Assembly (NCBI GenBank): GCA_003978465.1
Contig: QNZS01000050.1
Location: forward strand, 1 to 42,820
Length of the DNA: 42,820 bases
Source: Sulfurimonas sp.
GTDB lineage: Bacteria; Campylobacterota; Campylobacteria; Campylobacterales; Sulfurimonadaceae
Reading direction: 5' to 3'
This document shows, piece by piece, positions 25,998-34,863 of the stretch. The notes under the pieces are model-generated. The model had not been told where the DNA came from and ran no database searches. It saw only the letters and a program-made list of their open reading frames with translations. A program made the translations under genes and the position numbers. Position 1 is the stretch's first letter. The number at the start of each line of letters is the position of its first letter.

Positions 25998-26165
25998 ATG
26001 AATAGGCAAGCTAAGATTCAAAAGATGTATGATAAACGTCTAAAACGTGCCCGTGCAAAGTTAAAAACTTCTTCTAAAGCACCTTATATTTCTAAGGCCG
26101 ATAGAGCGAAAACAGAATTAGAAAATTCTACAGTTAAACCTGATACTAATACTAAAAAAGAGTGA
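25998..26165 (+). CDS. DUF2986-like small basic protein
   Basis: The 55-residue protein is very basic at its N terminus (MNRQAKIQKMYDKRLKRARA) and continues KLKTSSKAPYISKADRAK. The KAPYISKADRAKxE stretch is what I recall of the DUF2986 family, small proteins of unknown function found mainly in marine gammaproteobacteria and relatives. The ATG at 25998 has AAAGGA seven bases upstream; the frame is open further upstream but without a site. If the family is indeed gammaproteobacterial in origin, lateral transfer into this accessory segment is plausible. A nucleic-acid-binding role is suggested only by charge. Confidence 0.65.
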   Translation: MNRQAKIQKMYDKRLKRARAKLKTSSKAPYISKADRAKTELENSTVKPDTNTKKE

Positions 26166-26200
26166 TATGTTTAATTTATAAACTGATACTGTTCATGTAA

Positions 26201-26377
26201 GATAGATATAAGTTCTGTAGAGAAGATGTAAACTTTAATCGTCCTATTTATTTAGATAGTGAACTGCAAAGTTCTATTTCAAAAATTGTGAAAGAACAAA
26301 AAAGAACTGTAAGTCAAATTATTAATAATTTACTTTTCATACTTACTGGAAGTATAGTTAATCTAAATCTAGTTTAA
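26201..26377 (+). pseudogene. ribbon-helix-helix (CopG/Arc-like) remnant without a start codon
   Basis: An open stretch of 58 codons reads FNRPIYLDSELQSSISKIVK then EQKRTVSQIINNLLFI. A beta strand with Leu-Asp, a helix, a basic turn and a second helix SQIINNLL match the RHH DNA-binding fold of small antitoxin-type regulators. A TAA directly precedes it and no ATG, GTG or TTG start with a ribosome site is visible, so I treat it as 5'-truncated. It converges on, and overlaps by 20 bases, the leftward gene that follows. Confidence 0.4.
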
Positions 26378-26732
26378 TTCCACGAGCCTTAGCGATTCTC
26401 TCAAGCATAGCATTTAGTTTACCAGTTGAGCGTATCTCTATAACAGCTGATATGACTCCATAGAGTGCAACATGTGTCAGGTATACTGCTACATCTTTAC
26501 AGTTACTCTCTTCCATATTTCTATCTAAATTTGTTTTTTGTGCTTCAGTTAGTGTAAACCCTAGTTCAACTGATACTTCTTCAGCTAAAGTTTCAGGGTT
26601 TCTTATAGTAAATTTTTGCACATTAAGTGCTACAACTTTGATATATGAAGAGATATCGTCAAAACCATTTTCGGCTACTCTTAAATCAATAGTCTCTTTT
26701 TGTGATGGTGTAACTTTAAAGTTTATATTCAT
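26358..26732 (-). CDS. 124-residue protein built of two RHH-like repeats
   Basis: Residues 5-36 and 59-90 align without gaps over 32 positions with 11 identities (F, T, QK, D, E, D, Y and VAL), so the gene arose by internal duplication. Each unit looks like a short strand, helix, turn and helix, close to ribbon-helix-helix or MobC-type DNA-binding folds. Two such units in one chain would make a single-chain dimer. The C-terminal part (SAVIEIRSTGKLNAMLERIA) is helical. I recall similar hypothetical proteins in sulfur-oxidising Campylobacterota but no function. It is intact, unlike its surroundings. Confidence 0.6.
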   Translation of the reverse strand: MNINFKVTPSQKETIDLRVAENGFDDISSYIKVVALNVQKFTIRNPETLAEEVSVELGFTLTEAQKTNLDRNMEESNCKDVAVYLTHVALYGVISAVIEIRSTGKLNAMLERIAKARGIKLDLD

Positions 26733-26905
26733 AGGCGAATTTTATCTTCTTAATACTTAAAATACATATAGAAAACATAGCTTGTTCATTAACTATTAAT
26801 CATAATTTAGCTAAAAGAATACTCATATCCATCTGGCTACACAGTAACTAGCCTCATTACTTTTATAATGATATGTTTTTTACTGAAGACATAGTCTAAG
26901 ATAAA

Positions 26906-27057
26906 GAAATAAACTATACAAAAGCTTTAACAGAAAAAAAGAATAGTGGGATATATCCCAAGTCTGTGGCTCCTCGGCTAAACTTGGTGGTGAAATCGAT
27001 ATACACCCTTCACTTCCATACTCATTTAAAGAGATGAACTCGCTGATAATAGAGTAA
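26906..27057 (+). pseudogene. frame-broken coding remnant upstream of glmU
   Basis: Readable pieces are EINYTKALTEKKNSGIYP (from 26906) and, in another frame, CGSSAKLGGEIDIHPSLPYS with FKEMNSLIIE to a TAA at 27055. A further stretch, TTTTLTSKFLNINGKITDEF, runs toward the glmU start in a third frame. They look like parts of one decayed protein of unknown identity. The glmU ribosome site lies beyond its end. Confidence 0.35.
26947..26960. repeat. perfect 14-bp palindrome
   Basis: TGGGATATATCCCA reads the same on both strands. It sits in decayed DNA 180 bases before glmU. A dimeric repressor site is possible, but chance cannot be excluded and no second copy was noticed. Confidence 0.35.
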
Positions 27058-27141
27058 CGACTACAACACTTACATCCAAGTTTTTAAATATAAATGGTAA
27101 GATTACAGATGAATTTAAAATAACAAAAAATTTAGGGAAAA

Positions 27142-28446
27142 ATGATGAAAGATACAATAAGTATAATAATTTTAGCTGCTGGGAAAGGTAGCCGTATGAA
27201 GTCTCCAGAAGCTAAAGTGCTGCACTCCATTAGCGGAAAACCTATGCTCTATCATATCATCAAAACTTCACAAGAACTTTCAAATGACATTAGTGTTGTT
27301 ATCGCTCATCAAAAAGAAAAAGTTGAGGCACAGATGTCAGGTTTTTTTGATGATATCAACTTTGTAGTTCAAGATGTAAACAACTTCCCTGGAACAGGTG
27401 GTGCTATGAAAAATGTATCTCCAAGAAACAAGAAAGTTTTAGTACTTAATGGAGATATGCCTCTGATCACAGCAGATGCCCTTCAAGGGTTTTTAGATAC
27501 TGATGCAGATGTAATCATGTCGATTTTTGATCTAAAAGACCCTAGTGGTTATGGTCGTGTAATCATCGATGTAAACAATCAAGTACAGTATATAGTTGAG
27601 CAAAAAGATGCAAATGTTAAAGAACTTCTTACAACTACAGTAAATGCAGGAATATATGCTTTTTCTAAAAGTGTAATTGAAAAATACATTCCACTTTTGA
27701 GTGATGATAATGCACAAAGAGAGTACTATTTAACTGATGTTATAGCTATGGTTAAAAAAGATGGACTTAGCATTACTCCTTTACTTGTGGACGAAGAACA
27801 CTTTAAAGGTGTAAACTCTAAAAAAGATTTAAGTGACTCCGAAGAGATAATGCAAAATAGAATTAAAACTCACTGGATGAATGCCGGTGTAATTATGCAA
27901 CTTCCTTCAACTATCTACATCGAATCTAGTGTGACTTTTGAAGGTGAATGTATAGTAGAAAATGGATGTCGTATTTGTGGTGAGACACTGATAAAAGAGT
28001 CCCATATTAAATCAGGTTCAGTCATAGAAGATAGTAACGTGAAAAACTCAGATGTAGGACCACTCGCACACCTTCGTCCAGATTCACATATAGAAAATAC
28101 TCATATAGGAAATTTTGTAGAGGTTAAAAAGTCATCTCTAAATGGTGTAAAAGTAGGACACTTAAGTTACCTCGGTGACTCACAAATTGATGAGGGAACA
28201 AATATTGGTGCAGGAACTATTACTTGTAATTATGATGGTGTTAACAAGTATAAAACTATCATCGGTAAAAATGTATTTGTCGGAAGTGACACTCAGCTTA
28301 TAGCTCCTATTACTATTGAAGACGATGTCATGATAGCAGCGGGTACAACAGTACCTAGTGGAGTAGTTAAAAGTGGTGTTTTAGCTCTGAGTCGGACAAA
28401 AATGCGAACGGTTAAAGAGTATTTTTATAAACACTTTAAGAAGTAA
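27142..28446 (+). CDS. glmU: bifunctional UDP-GlcNAc pyrophosphorylase / glucosamine-1-phosphate acetyltransferase
   Basis: GlmU makes UDP-N-acetylglucosamine for peptidoglycan and lipopolysaccharide. The uridyltransferase motif [15 protein letters not shown] is near residues 10-24, with the family's VLNGDMPLI and the later [15 protein letters not shown]. The C-terminal half is a left-handed beta helix of hexapeptide repeats (for example [20 protein letters not shown]) containing the acetyltransferase site. Two adjacent ATGs (27142 and 27145) follow an AGGGA site; either could serve. It leads a six-gene rightward operon. In Campylobacter glmU lies beside a divergent fliP; here motA, motB and an accessory insert separate them. 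Confidence 0.96.
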   Translation: MMKDTISIIILAAGKGSRMKSPEAKVLHSISGKPMLYHIIKTSQELSNDISVVIAHQKEKVEAQMSGFFDDINFVVQDVNNFPGTGGAMKNVSPRNKKVLVLNGDMPLITADALQGFLDTDADVIMSIFDLKDPSGYGRVIIDVNNQVQYIVEQKDANVKELLTTTVNAGIYAFSKSVIEKYIPLLSDDNAQREYYLTDVIAMVKKDGLSITPLLVDEEHFKGVNSKKDLSDSEEIMQNRIKTHWMNAGVIMQLPSTIYIESSVTFEGECIVENGCRICGETLIKESHIKSGSVIEDSNVKNSDVGPLAHLRPDSHIENTHIGNFVEVKKSSLNGVKVGHLSYLGDSQIDEGTNIGAGTITCNYDGVNKYKTIIGKNVFVGSDTQLIAPITIEDDVMIAAGTTVPSGVVKSGVLALSRTKMRTVKEYFYKHFKK

Positions 28447-28461
28447 ACGACCATAATTATC

Positions 28462-28484
28462 TTATCTAAGTATAGATTAGATAA
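28462..28484. repeat. AT-rich inverted repeat between glmU and coaBC
   Basis: TTATCTAA and TTAGATAA (8 bp each) flank a 7-base loop. There is no GC core or long T-run, so it is at best a weak attenuator or processing hairpin in the 71-base gap inside this operon. Confidence 0.3.
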
Positions 28485-28517
28485 AATTACAAAAATAAAC
28501 ATAAAGATTTAAAAACT

Positions 28518-29741
28518 ATGAATATTCCAGCCACTTTACTTCAAAATAAAAAAATACTCTTAGGTGTTACAGGTTCTATTGCCTGTTATAAATCACTTGA
28601 GCTTGTACGACTTTTTGTAAAAGCAGGAGCAGAGGTAAGAGTAGTTATGAGTGAGAGTGCTAAAAAATTCATAACACCTCTCACGTTTGAAACCCTTACA
28701 TCAAACAGAGTTTTAGATGATACCAATGAATCATGGATAGATGACTTTAACCATATAAAAACGACAGAATGGGCAGACACTTTTGTTATAGCTCCTGCAA
28801 CAGCAAATACTATGGCAAAACTCTCTCACGGTATCGCTGATGCAATGCTACTTCAATGCGCACTTGCATATAGCCCTGTGAAAATTCTTGCACCTTCAGC
28901 AAATACAAATATGATTCAAAATCCGATCACACAAATAAATATACAGACATTAAAAAACTCTTCATATACTTTTGTAGATACACAGACAAAAGAGCTTGCA
29001 TGTAAAACTATAGGTGATGGAGCGATGGCTGAACCTAAAGATATCTTTTGGACTACTGCTAAAGAACTTCTAAAGTGTGAATTTTGGAATAATAGAGATG
29101 CTATAGTTACTGGTGGTGGAACGATAGAGAAAATAGATGATGTGCGTTTTATCTCTAACTTCTCAAGTGGAAAGATGGCCTCAGCTATGGCTACAGCACT
29201 ACACTGCAAAGGTGCAAATGTAAAACTAGTGAGTACAAAGTTTGATACAGAGTTGCCAGCTGATATAAACATCATTAAAGTTGAAGAGACACAAGAGATG
29301 TATGAGTCTTTAGTAAATGCAGTAGAAAAGTCAAAATCTGATGTTACCAACAAACCCTACCTCTTTATGGTAGCAGCTGTAAGTGACTATGTTCCAGCTA
29401 CAAAACAAAATGGCAAACTCAAAAAAGATACTATTGGTCAAGAGTGGGAATTGAAACTTACTAAGAACATAGATATCCTCGCAAGTATTAACAAAAAAAA
29501 TATCTCAGTTATTGGTTTTAAAGCGGAAATGGATATAGATAATGCACACGAGAATGCAACAAAAATGTTAAAAAATAAAAATCTAGATGCAGTCTGTTTA
29601 AATATTTTAAAAGACTCTAGTAGTTTTGGAACTGATACCAATGAAATAGAGTTTATTACTAAAAGTAACTCGACTTTAATTTCAAGTGCACAGAAACTAG
29701 ACATAGCATTTAAGATTTTAGAAAATGCTAAAAGTGTATGA
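28518..29741 (+). CDS. coaBC: bifunctional phosphopantothenoylcysteine decarboxylase / phosphopantothenate-cysteine ligase
   Basis: CoaBC performs two steps of coenzyme A synthesis. The flavoprotein decarboxylase part has GVTGSIACYKSLELVRLF, the active His79 (NHIKTTEWAD) and PSANTNM in the place of the usual PAMN motif. The ligase part begins near residue 190 with VTGGGTIEKIDDVRFISNFS. The length (407) is normal for the fusion. The stop overlaps the uppS start by 4 bases (ATGA). Confidence 0.95.
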   Translation: MNIPATLLQNKKILLGVTGSIACYKSLELVRLFVKAGAEVRVVMSESAKKFITPLTFETLTSNRVLDDTNESWIDDFNHIKTTEWADTFVIAPATANTMAKLSHGIADAMLLQCALAYSPVKILAPSANTNMIQNPITQINIQTLKNSSYTFVDTQTKELACKTIGDGAMAEPKDIFWTTAKELLKCEFWNNRDAIVTGGGTIEKIDDVRFISNFSSGKMASAMATALHCKGANVKLVSTKFDTELPADINIIKVEETQEMYESLVNAVEKSKSDVTNKPYLFMVAAVSDYVPATKQNGKLKKDTIGQEWELKLTKNIDILASINKKNISVIGFKAEMDIDNAHENATKMLKNKNLDAVCLNILKDSSSFGTDTNEIEFITKSNSTLISSAQKLDIAFKILENAKSV

Positions 29742-30427
29742 TGACTTTTATGAATAGAGCAAAACATATAGCAATAATCATGGATGGAAATGGACGTTGG
29801 GCAGAGCTTCGAGGGGAAAAAAGACTAAAAGGGCATTTAGCTGGTTCTCAAGTAGTTCGTACTATTACAGAGTACTGCAGTACGAATTCTGAGATAAAGA
29901 GGCTCACACTCTATGCTTTTTCTACAGAAAACTGGAAACGTCCTCATCTTGAAGTAGAGTTTTTAATGAAACTTCTTGATAAGTATCTCAACCAAGAGTT
30001 AGATACATACATCAAAAACAATATCCGTTTTGAACCTATAGGTGACTTACGAGCTTTTTCAAAAAAACTACAAAAGACAATTGCACTAGTAAAAGAAAAA
30101 ACAGCTCACTGTGATGGGCTCACACAGTCTTTAGCACTTAACTATGGGGCACAAGATGAAATATTACGTGCTATGAACAACCTTAAAAAATCACAATCTG
30201 ATATAACACTAGAGATGATGAGTAATGCACTAGACTGTAAGCATGATGTTGACTTACTTATTCGTACCGGTGGGGATCATAGACTCTCAAACTTTTTACT
30301 CTGGCAATCAGCATATGCAGAACTTTTTTTCTGTGATACTCTTTGGCCTGATTTCGCACCTAAAGAATTAGAAAAAATCATACATAAATTCACAAAAGTT
30401 GAACGTCGTTTTGGAGGATTAAAGTGA
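29738..30427 (+). CDS. uppS: undecaprenyl diphosphate synthase (cis-prenyltransferase)
   Basis: UppS elongates farnesyl diphosphate to the C55 lipid carrier for cell-wall precursors. The signature IIMDGNGRWAE lies at about residues 13-23 with the catalytic Asp, and LYAFSTENWKRP plus LIRTGGDHRLSNFLLWQ are further family motifs. The last usually has ...RISNFLLWQ, so it is well kept. The length of 229 is typical for this lineage. ATG 29738 overlaps the coaBC stop; a second ATG (29750) is possible. Confidence 0.96.
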   Translation: MMTFMNRAKHIAIIMDGNGRWAELRGEKRLKGHLAGSQVVRTITEYCSTNSEIKRLTLYAFSTENWKRPHLEVEFLMKLLDKYLNQELDTYIKNNIRFEPIGDLRAFSKKLQKTIALVKEKTAHCDGLTQSLALNYGAQDEILRAMNNLKKSQSDITLEMMSNALDCKHDVDLLIRTGGDHRLSNFLLWQSAYAELFFCDTLWPDFAPKELEKIIHKFTKVERRFGGLK

Positions 30428-31242
30428 TAGAACTAAGTATTGCTTGTATCCTTGGTCTTTTATTTGGTTCCTTTTTAAATATAATAATTTTACGTATTCC
30501 AAAAAAAGAGAGTGTTATTTTTGATGCTTCTTACTGCTACTCATGTAAGACTAAACTCAAACCTTGGCATAATATACCTCTTTTTTCATGGATTTTTCTT
30601 GGTGGAAAGTGCTTTTTTTGTAAGAGTAAAATATCAATTCAGTATCCACTTATAGAACTAAGTGCTACATTAATATTTATAGCTATCGCAGCACAGTATG
30701 GTCTTAGTTTTCCCTCGTTTCTTATAGCACTGAGTTTTTTAATGCTATTAGCACTTTCAATGATAGATTTAAAGTATAAAATGGTTCCTGATTCTCTTAA
30801 TATTTTGGCTGTTATCTTTGCTGTTTTTGGGGCATGGAATATACCTGGAATAATTTTAAACTTCCAGAATGCTCTTCTTTTTGCTGGAGGATTTACCCTA
30901 CTTCGTTTTATGCTCTCATACTATCTAACATCATCCGTATATAATACTGGACTAAAAACAAAAGCATCATGGGTTAAGAACTATGATAGAACTCCTTTTA
31001 TAGAAGCTATAGGAGAAGGTGACATTATGGTTGCTGCAACTATGGGAGCCCTACTTGGTCTAAAACTTACCCTTGTATCTATTTTTCTCTCTGCACTTCT
31101 AGCACTTCCTGTTATGCTTTTTTTCATTAAAAAGTCAAAAGAGGAGCAAAGAGTTCCTTTTGTTCCATTTTTAGCACTTGCAACTTTTATAGTGTTTATA
31201 TACGAAAGTCCTATTCTTGTGTATATTGAGGCAAGATACTAA
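30424..31242 (+). CDS. type IV prepilin peptidase (A24 aspartic protease)
   Basis: The enzyme cleaves and N-methylates prepilins in the inner membrane. Eight or so hydrophobic helices are seen. The two zinc-like Cys pairs are C38/C41 and C63/C66 in the cytoplasmic loop, and the catalytic aspartates are D115 (SMIDLKYKMVPD) and D200 (GEGDIMV). It starts at a GTG overlapping the uppS stop by 4 bases, so it is coupled. No pilin genes lie in the window, so its substrates are elsewhere. PilD is the usual name, but the role here is not proven. Confidence 0.9.
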   Translation: MIELSIACILGLLFGSFLNIIILRIPKKESVIFDASYCYSCKTKLKPWHNIPLFSWIFLGGKCFFCKSKISIQYPLIELSATLIFIAIAAQYGLSFPSFLIALSFLMLLALSMIDLKYKMVPDSLNILAVIFAVFGAWNIPGIILNFQNALLFAGGFTLLRFMLSYYLTSSVYNTGLKTKASWVKNYDRTPFIEAIGEGDIMVAATMGALLGLKLTLVSIFLSALLALPVMLFFIKKSKEEQRVPFVPFLALATFIVFIYESPILVYIEARY

Positions 31243-31244
31243 GG

Positions 31245-32264
31245 ATGAAGAGACTTAAACACTATATTACAGCAAATCTTTTCAGTCTTTTTATATCTAT
31301 ATTTTTGCCACTCTTTGCCATCGCATCTGTAATTTTATTTATCAAACTCGCAACATATACTGCTGTAATTCAGCTCAGTGTTTGGGAGATGACGAAGCTA
31401 TATCTATTTCGCCTACCGGAGGTTCTTTTTTATACCCTACCTATTACATTTTTTATAGCCTCAGCACTCTCACTCCTAAAGCTCTCAAATGACAATGAAA
31501 TAGTAGTTATATTTGCTTTAGGGATTAAACCCTTATACATTATAAAAACACTACTAAAACCTGCACTACTGCTCAGCATGATACTTATACTTGACTTTTT
31601 AATTCTCTTTCCTCATGCAAAAGTACTCTCAGGAAATTTTGTCTCTTTCAAAAAAAGTGAGGCGAAGTTTAACCTCACTGCTAGTGAATTTGGAAATAAT
31701 TTTGGGGACTGGCTTTTATATCTTGGTAAAAAAGAAAATGATGGTAGCTTTTCCAAAGTTTTCTTGTTTAACAAGAAAGATAAAGAAGAGATTCTTATAT
31801 CTGCAAAAAAGGCAAAACTGTTCAATGACTCAGGAATTTTAAAACTCAAACTTTTTAATGGAGAGGGCTATAGTTACTCTACAGAGAAGTTTACACAGAT
31901 CACCTTTGAAACTATGCTCATACATGACACTATAAAAACAAATATTAGAACCTACAAAACGCCTTTGGAGTTTTGGCTTTCAGATGATAGGGCAAAAGAT
32001 AAGAAGAAGATGTTAATTACAGACTTACTTATAAGTTTTTTTCCCGTTCTAAGTCTATTTTTTGTTATTTCCATTGGAGTTATTCATGCAAGACATGGTA
32101 AATCACAAATATATCTCTATTTGTTTTTGGGTATCATTTTCTACTATGGAGCTTCTGTAGGGCTACAAAATATACTTGGTTACTATACTATTCCTACCGT
32201 CATTTTCTCATGGCTTAGTATCACATATACTATGTATAGAAAAACTATTCTTAGTAGGTTTTAA
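31245..32264 (+). CDS. lptF: LptF/LptG-family lipopolysaccharide export permease
   Basis: The protein has the YjgP/YjgQ layout: two or three N-terminal membrane helices with a conserved charged loop (LSNDNEIVVIFALGIKP), a periplasmic jellyroll of about 150 residues, and three C-terminal helices. It works with LptB ATPase and LptC to lift LPS from the inner membrane. LptF and LptG cannot be told apart here by eye; the position before truA matches Campylobacter. It starts 2 bases after the prepilin peptidase, and truA overlaps its stop by one base. Confidence 0.85.
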   Translation: MKRLKHYITANLFSLFISIFLPLFAIASVILFIKLATYTAVIQLSVWEMTKLYLFRLPEVLFYTLPITFFIASALSLLKLSNDNEIVVIFALGIKPLYIIKTLLKPALLLSMILILDFLILFPHAKVLSGNFVSFKKSEAKFNLTASEFGNNFGDWLLYLGKKENDGSFSKVFLFNKKDKEEILISAKKAKLFNDSGILKLKLFNGEGYSYSTEKFTQITFETMLIHDTIKTNIRTYKTPLEFWLSDDRAKDKKKMLITDLLISFFPVLSLFFVISIGVIHARHGKSQIYLYLFLGIIFYYGASVGLQNILGYYTIPTVIFSWLSITYTMYRKTILSRF

Positions 32265-32974
32265 TGCGAGTAAAAATCACTCTTGCCTATAATGGAACAC
32301 ACTATTTAGGTTCTCAAGTACAAAAAAAGACTCATAATACGATAATGGGTCAAATGCAAAATATTTTAGAGCAATTGGGAATACACTCTAAAATTATTGC
32401 TAGTGGTAGAACAGATAAATCTGTTCATGCTTTAGGACAGGTCTGCCATTTTGACCTTCCAGCATTTTGGTATGACATACAAAAGCTCAAAAGAGTTTTA
32501 AACGATATGTTACCTTCAAGTATACATGTCAAACATATTTGTGAAGTAAGTGATGATTTTCATGCCAGATATTCTGCTAAAGTACGTAGATATAGATATA
32601 TAATCAAAAGAGGTGAGAGTAATCCATTTGAAGTAGACTATATTACTTTTGTAAAAGACTTAGATGTAGACACAATTAAAAAAAATATTAAACTTTTTGT
32701 TGGTGAGCATGATTTTGCTTCATTTATGAAAACTGGAAGTGATATAAACAGCAGTGTAAGAGAAGTATATAAGGCATATTCATATGAGTATAAGGGTTAT
32801 CTTGTTCTAAACTTTAAAGCCAATGGTTTTTTACGAAGTCAAATCCGCCTAATGGTTGGTGCACTTCTAACACTAAGCACAGCTGATATACAAGATAAAC
32901 TAAATAACACTTCAAAGAGAAGCCTTAAACCAGCTCCCGCAAATGGTTTATATCTTAATAAAATTAGCTATTAA
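32264..32974 (+). CDS. truA: tRNA pseudouridine(38-40) synthase TruA
   Basis: TruA modifies U38-U40 in the anticodon stem. The catalytic Asp is D51 in SGRTDKSVHALGQV; YRYIIKRG and FLRSQIRLMVGALL are later family motifs. The length of 236 residues is normal. It is the last gene of the glmU operon. Its last 27 bases overlap the end of the leftward VanZ-like gene, so the two transcripts converge over coding sequence. Confidence 0.95.
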   Translation: MRVKITLAYNGTHYLGSQVQKKTHNTIMGQMQNILEQLGIHSKIIASGRTDKSVHALGQVCHFDLPAFWYDIQKLKRVLNDMLPSSIHVKHICEVSDDFHARYSAKVRRYRYIIKRGESNPFEVDYITFVKDLDVDTIKKNIKLFVGEHDFASFMKTGSDINSSVREVYKAYSYEYKGYLVLNFKANGFLRSQIRLMVGALLTLSTADIQDKLNNTSKRSLKPAPANGLYLNKISY

Positions 32975-33301
32975 TCCCTCTAAAGTATTTTTAAAAAAAT
33001 GATAAAAAATAATTCCAAGTACAATACCTACTATATCAGCTACAATATCTAACATTGAAAACTCACTTCGCCCAATGAACTCTTGAACTATCTCTATCTG
33101 TATTGCAAAAACTAATAAATACAAGAACTTCTTTAAAGCCTCTAATGAATTATAACTAAGTGATAGTAAAATATAAAGAGTAAAAAAAGCTGTAAAGTGA
33201 TTTGATTTATCCCACATTCCCTCGACAACACTAATATGTACAGATGTTGTTGCTATGTACTCTATACTCACTAAACATATAAAAAATACTACCTTTAACA
33301 T
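32948..33301 (-). CDS. VanZ-like small membrane protein
   Basis: The 117-residue protein has four hydrophobic segments and the VanZ-type pattern: WDKSNHFTAFFTLYILLSL and, later, QIEIVQEFIGRSEFSMLDI followed by VADIVGIVLGIIF. VanZ relatives are of unknown biochemical role, though one protects against teicoplanin. The 5' end overlaps the upstream hydrolase gene by 7 bases and the 3' end overlaps truA by 27 bases in convergent orientation. Confidence 0.8.
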   Translation of the reverse strand: MLKVVFFICLVSIEYIATTSVHISVVEGMWDKSNHFTAFFTLYILLSLSYNSLEALKKFLYLLVFAIQIEIVQEFIGRSEFSMLDIVADIVGIVLGIIFYHFFKNTLEGLIANFIKI

Positions 33302-34077
33302 ATCACCTCATTTATTTTTTTTACAACTCGTGAATCCCATAAAATCTCTTTATGGTTCAAGTCCTCTACCTCTAAATAATATCTAAGGTTCTTTACCTTA
33401 TCTTTTAACTCCCGTGCATTTTGAATGTATGTCACTTCATCCTCTTTAGAAACAAAAAGATATGTTGGAGCATCTACACTTTGCATATGCTCCCCCGTTC
33501 TAAACTTATAACGAAAAATATTTGAGAGGTTTATATGTGGAAACTTTCCTCTGTCTACAAACTTAGACTTTGCAAGTGATGCTATGGAGTCAAAGGCACC
33601 TATGAGAAAAAGTCCTTTTACTTTATGATGAGCGGCCACATATGCCGCAACACTTGAACCAAGAGAGTACCCAAGCATATAAAATGGACCATAGTTTTTC
33701 TCTACAAGTCCTGCAATTTTAAGTCCATCACTCAGTATGTTTTTTTCACTAACCCTTCCGCCACTTTTACCGTATGAACGGTAGTTAAAGATGATGATTC
33801 TTGTATGAGGATAAGTCTGAGACAATTTGTTCATAATACCTACACCATCATGAGAACGGCCACTAAAATACAAAAGTGTTGCACTTGAGCTTGAAGGCTC
33901 ACATAGAGCTCCTTCAAGCTCTATCCCATCATTAGTGGTCATACTTAAAAGCGAACAATGTGCACCAAGTTTTTCTTCTCTTTTGTATGTAGGAGTGAAA
34001 ATCATATGAAACTGCCATTGATAAAAAACAAAGGCTAAAGTTAAAAAAGTAAAAAGTAAAAATGCCATATAAATCAT
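33295..34077 (-). CDS. membrane-anchored alpha/beta hydrolase
   Basis: An N-terminal helix (MAFLLFTFLTLAFVFYQW) acts as an anchor or signal. The hydrolase domain has the nucleophile elbow GYSLGSS at about residues 127-133, an acidic residue in SKEDEVTY near 218 and a His in DLNHKEIL near 245. IIIFNYRSYGKSGG is a typical oxyanion-strand region of the YqiA/BEM46-like (COG1073) group. Substrate is unknown. It starts at 34077 or three codons later and is divergent from the next gene across 45 bases. Confidence 0.8.
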   Translation of the reverse strand: MIYMAFLLFTFLTLAFVFYQWQFHMIFTPTYKREEKLGAHCSLLSMTTNDGIELEGALCEPSSSSATLLYFSGRSHDGVGIMNKLSQTYPHTRIIIFNYRSYGKSGGRVSEKNILSDGLKIAGLVEKNYGPFYMLGYSLGSSVAAYVAAHHKVKGLFLIGAFDSIASLAKSKFVDRGKFPHINLSNIFRYKFRTGEHMQSVDAPTYLFVSKEDEVTYIQNARELKDKVKNLRYYLEVEDLNHKEILWDSRVVKKINEVIC

Positions 34078-34122
34078 AGTACAAATTATAGTATACTTCC
34101 ATTAATAATTATAGGATAAAGA
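34078..34122. promoter_or_regulatory. divergent promoter region
   Basis: Only 45 bases separate the leftward hydrolase from the rightward gene at 34123. They contain a near-palindromic TATAGTATAC and an AGGATAAAG ribosome site for the rightward start. Promoters for both directions must overlap here, but no exact boxes can be fixed by eye. Confidence 0.4.
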
Positions 34123-34863
34123 ATGCAAATATTTGGAAAATTTACTACTAACTTTGATATGGACTACATTAACGGTCACTATATCTACTTAAACGAATCA
34201 GATGAGGATACAATAACTTCAGAGGATTTAGAAAATATGCTTAAAAAAAAGCGTAAAACTGTTTGTGGTACTATCATACTTTACAATCCTGAGCTTAGTC
34301 CTGTTGGCTACAAGCTAAGTCCTTTTTTACAAGAAGATGGATTTGATAAATACGATGAGTTCGTTCCCCTAAACGAAGACCCTATGTCTTACATAGTAAA
34401 TGCAGGACTTAAAAAAGTATACCCTGGTAAACTTGTAGAAATTAAGTATATATTCTCTTATAACCGTTCAAATATCGCTCCTACTCCTATCATCGAAGAA
34501 TTTGATGCTGACCTTGATAAACTAAGTTCAACACAACTTACTCGCTACGATAAAGAGCTAAACTACATAGATGTTCCAAACATTCGCCTCAATGGAAAGT
34601 TTGTTTTTCTTGGTATGGGTCATAAGTACGACAGACATCATAAGGCCATCATCGCCTATGCTCGTTCTTTAGCAAATCAAGTACAAAAACTAGGTAAAGA
34701 AGTGCTCTTTTTACATGATAACAACTACGATGCAGATGAATCACTTGAGGTGGCATACTTCTTAACGCCTCTTGCAACTGGAAAGATGAAAGAGATTCGT
34801 GCAAATGCTTTTAAAGCAGTATTTGTAGAGACTCCACATAAAGTGGTAAAGATTAGACTTTAA
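34123..34863 (+). CDS. conserved hypothetical protein, unknown fold
   Basis: This 246-residue soluble protein has no signal or membrane helix. The first half is beta-rich and acidic (MQIFGKFTTNFDMDYINGH ... SEDLENMLKKKRKTVCGTII). The second half includes LNGKFVFLGMGHKYDRHHKA, a KLGKEVLFLHDNNYDADES strand-loop, and an ending PHKVVKIRL. The Rossmann-like alternation and the GMGHKYDRHH cluster suggest a metal or nucleotide site, but I cannot name a family. It starts a five-gene run of overlapping genes; the next start shares one base with its stop. The start is supported by AGGATAAAG. Confidence 0.7.
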   Translation: MQIFGKFTTNFDMDYINGHYIYLNESDEDTITSEDLENMLKKKRKTVCGTIILYNPELSPVGYKLSPFLQEDGFDKYDEFVPLNEDPMSYIVNAGLKKVYPGKLVEIKYIFSYNRSNIAPTPIIEEFDADLDKLSSTQLTRYDKELNYIDVPNIRLNGKFVFLGMGHKYDRHHKAIIAYARSLANQVQKLGKEVLFLHDNNYDADESLEVAYFLTPLATGKMKEIRANAFKAVFVETPHKVVKIRL

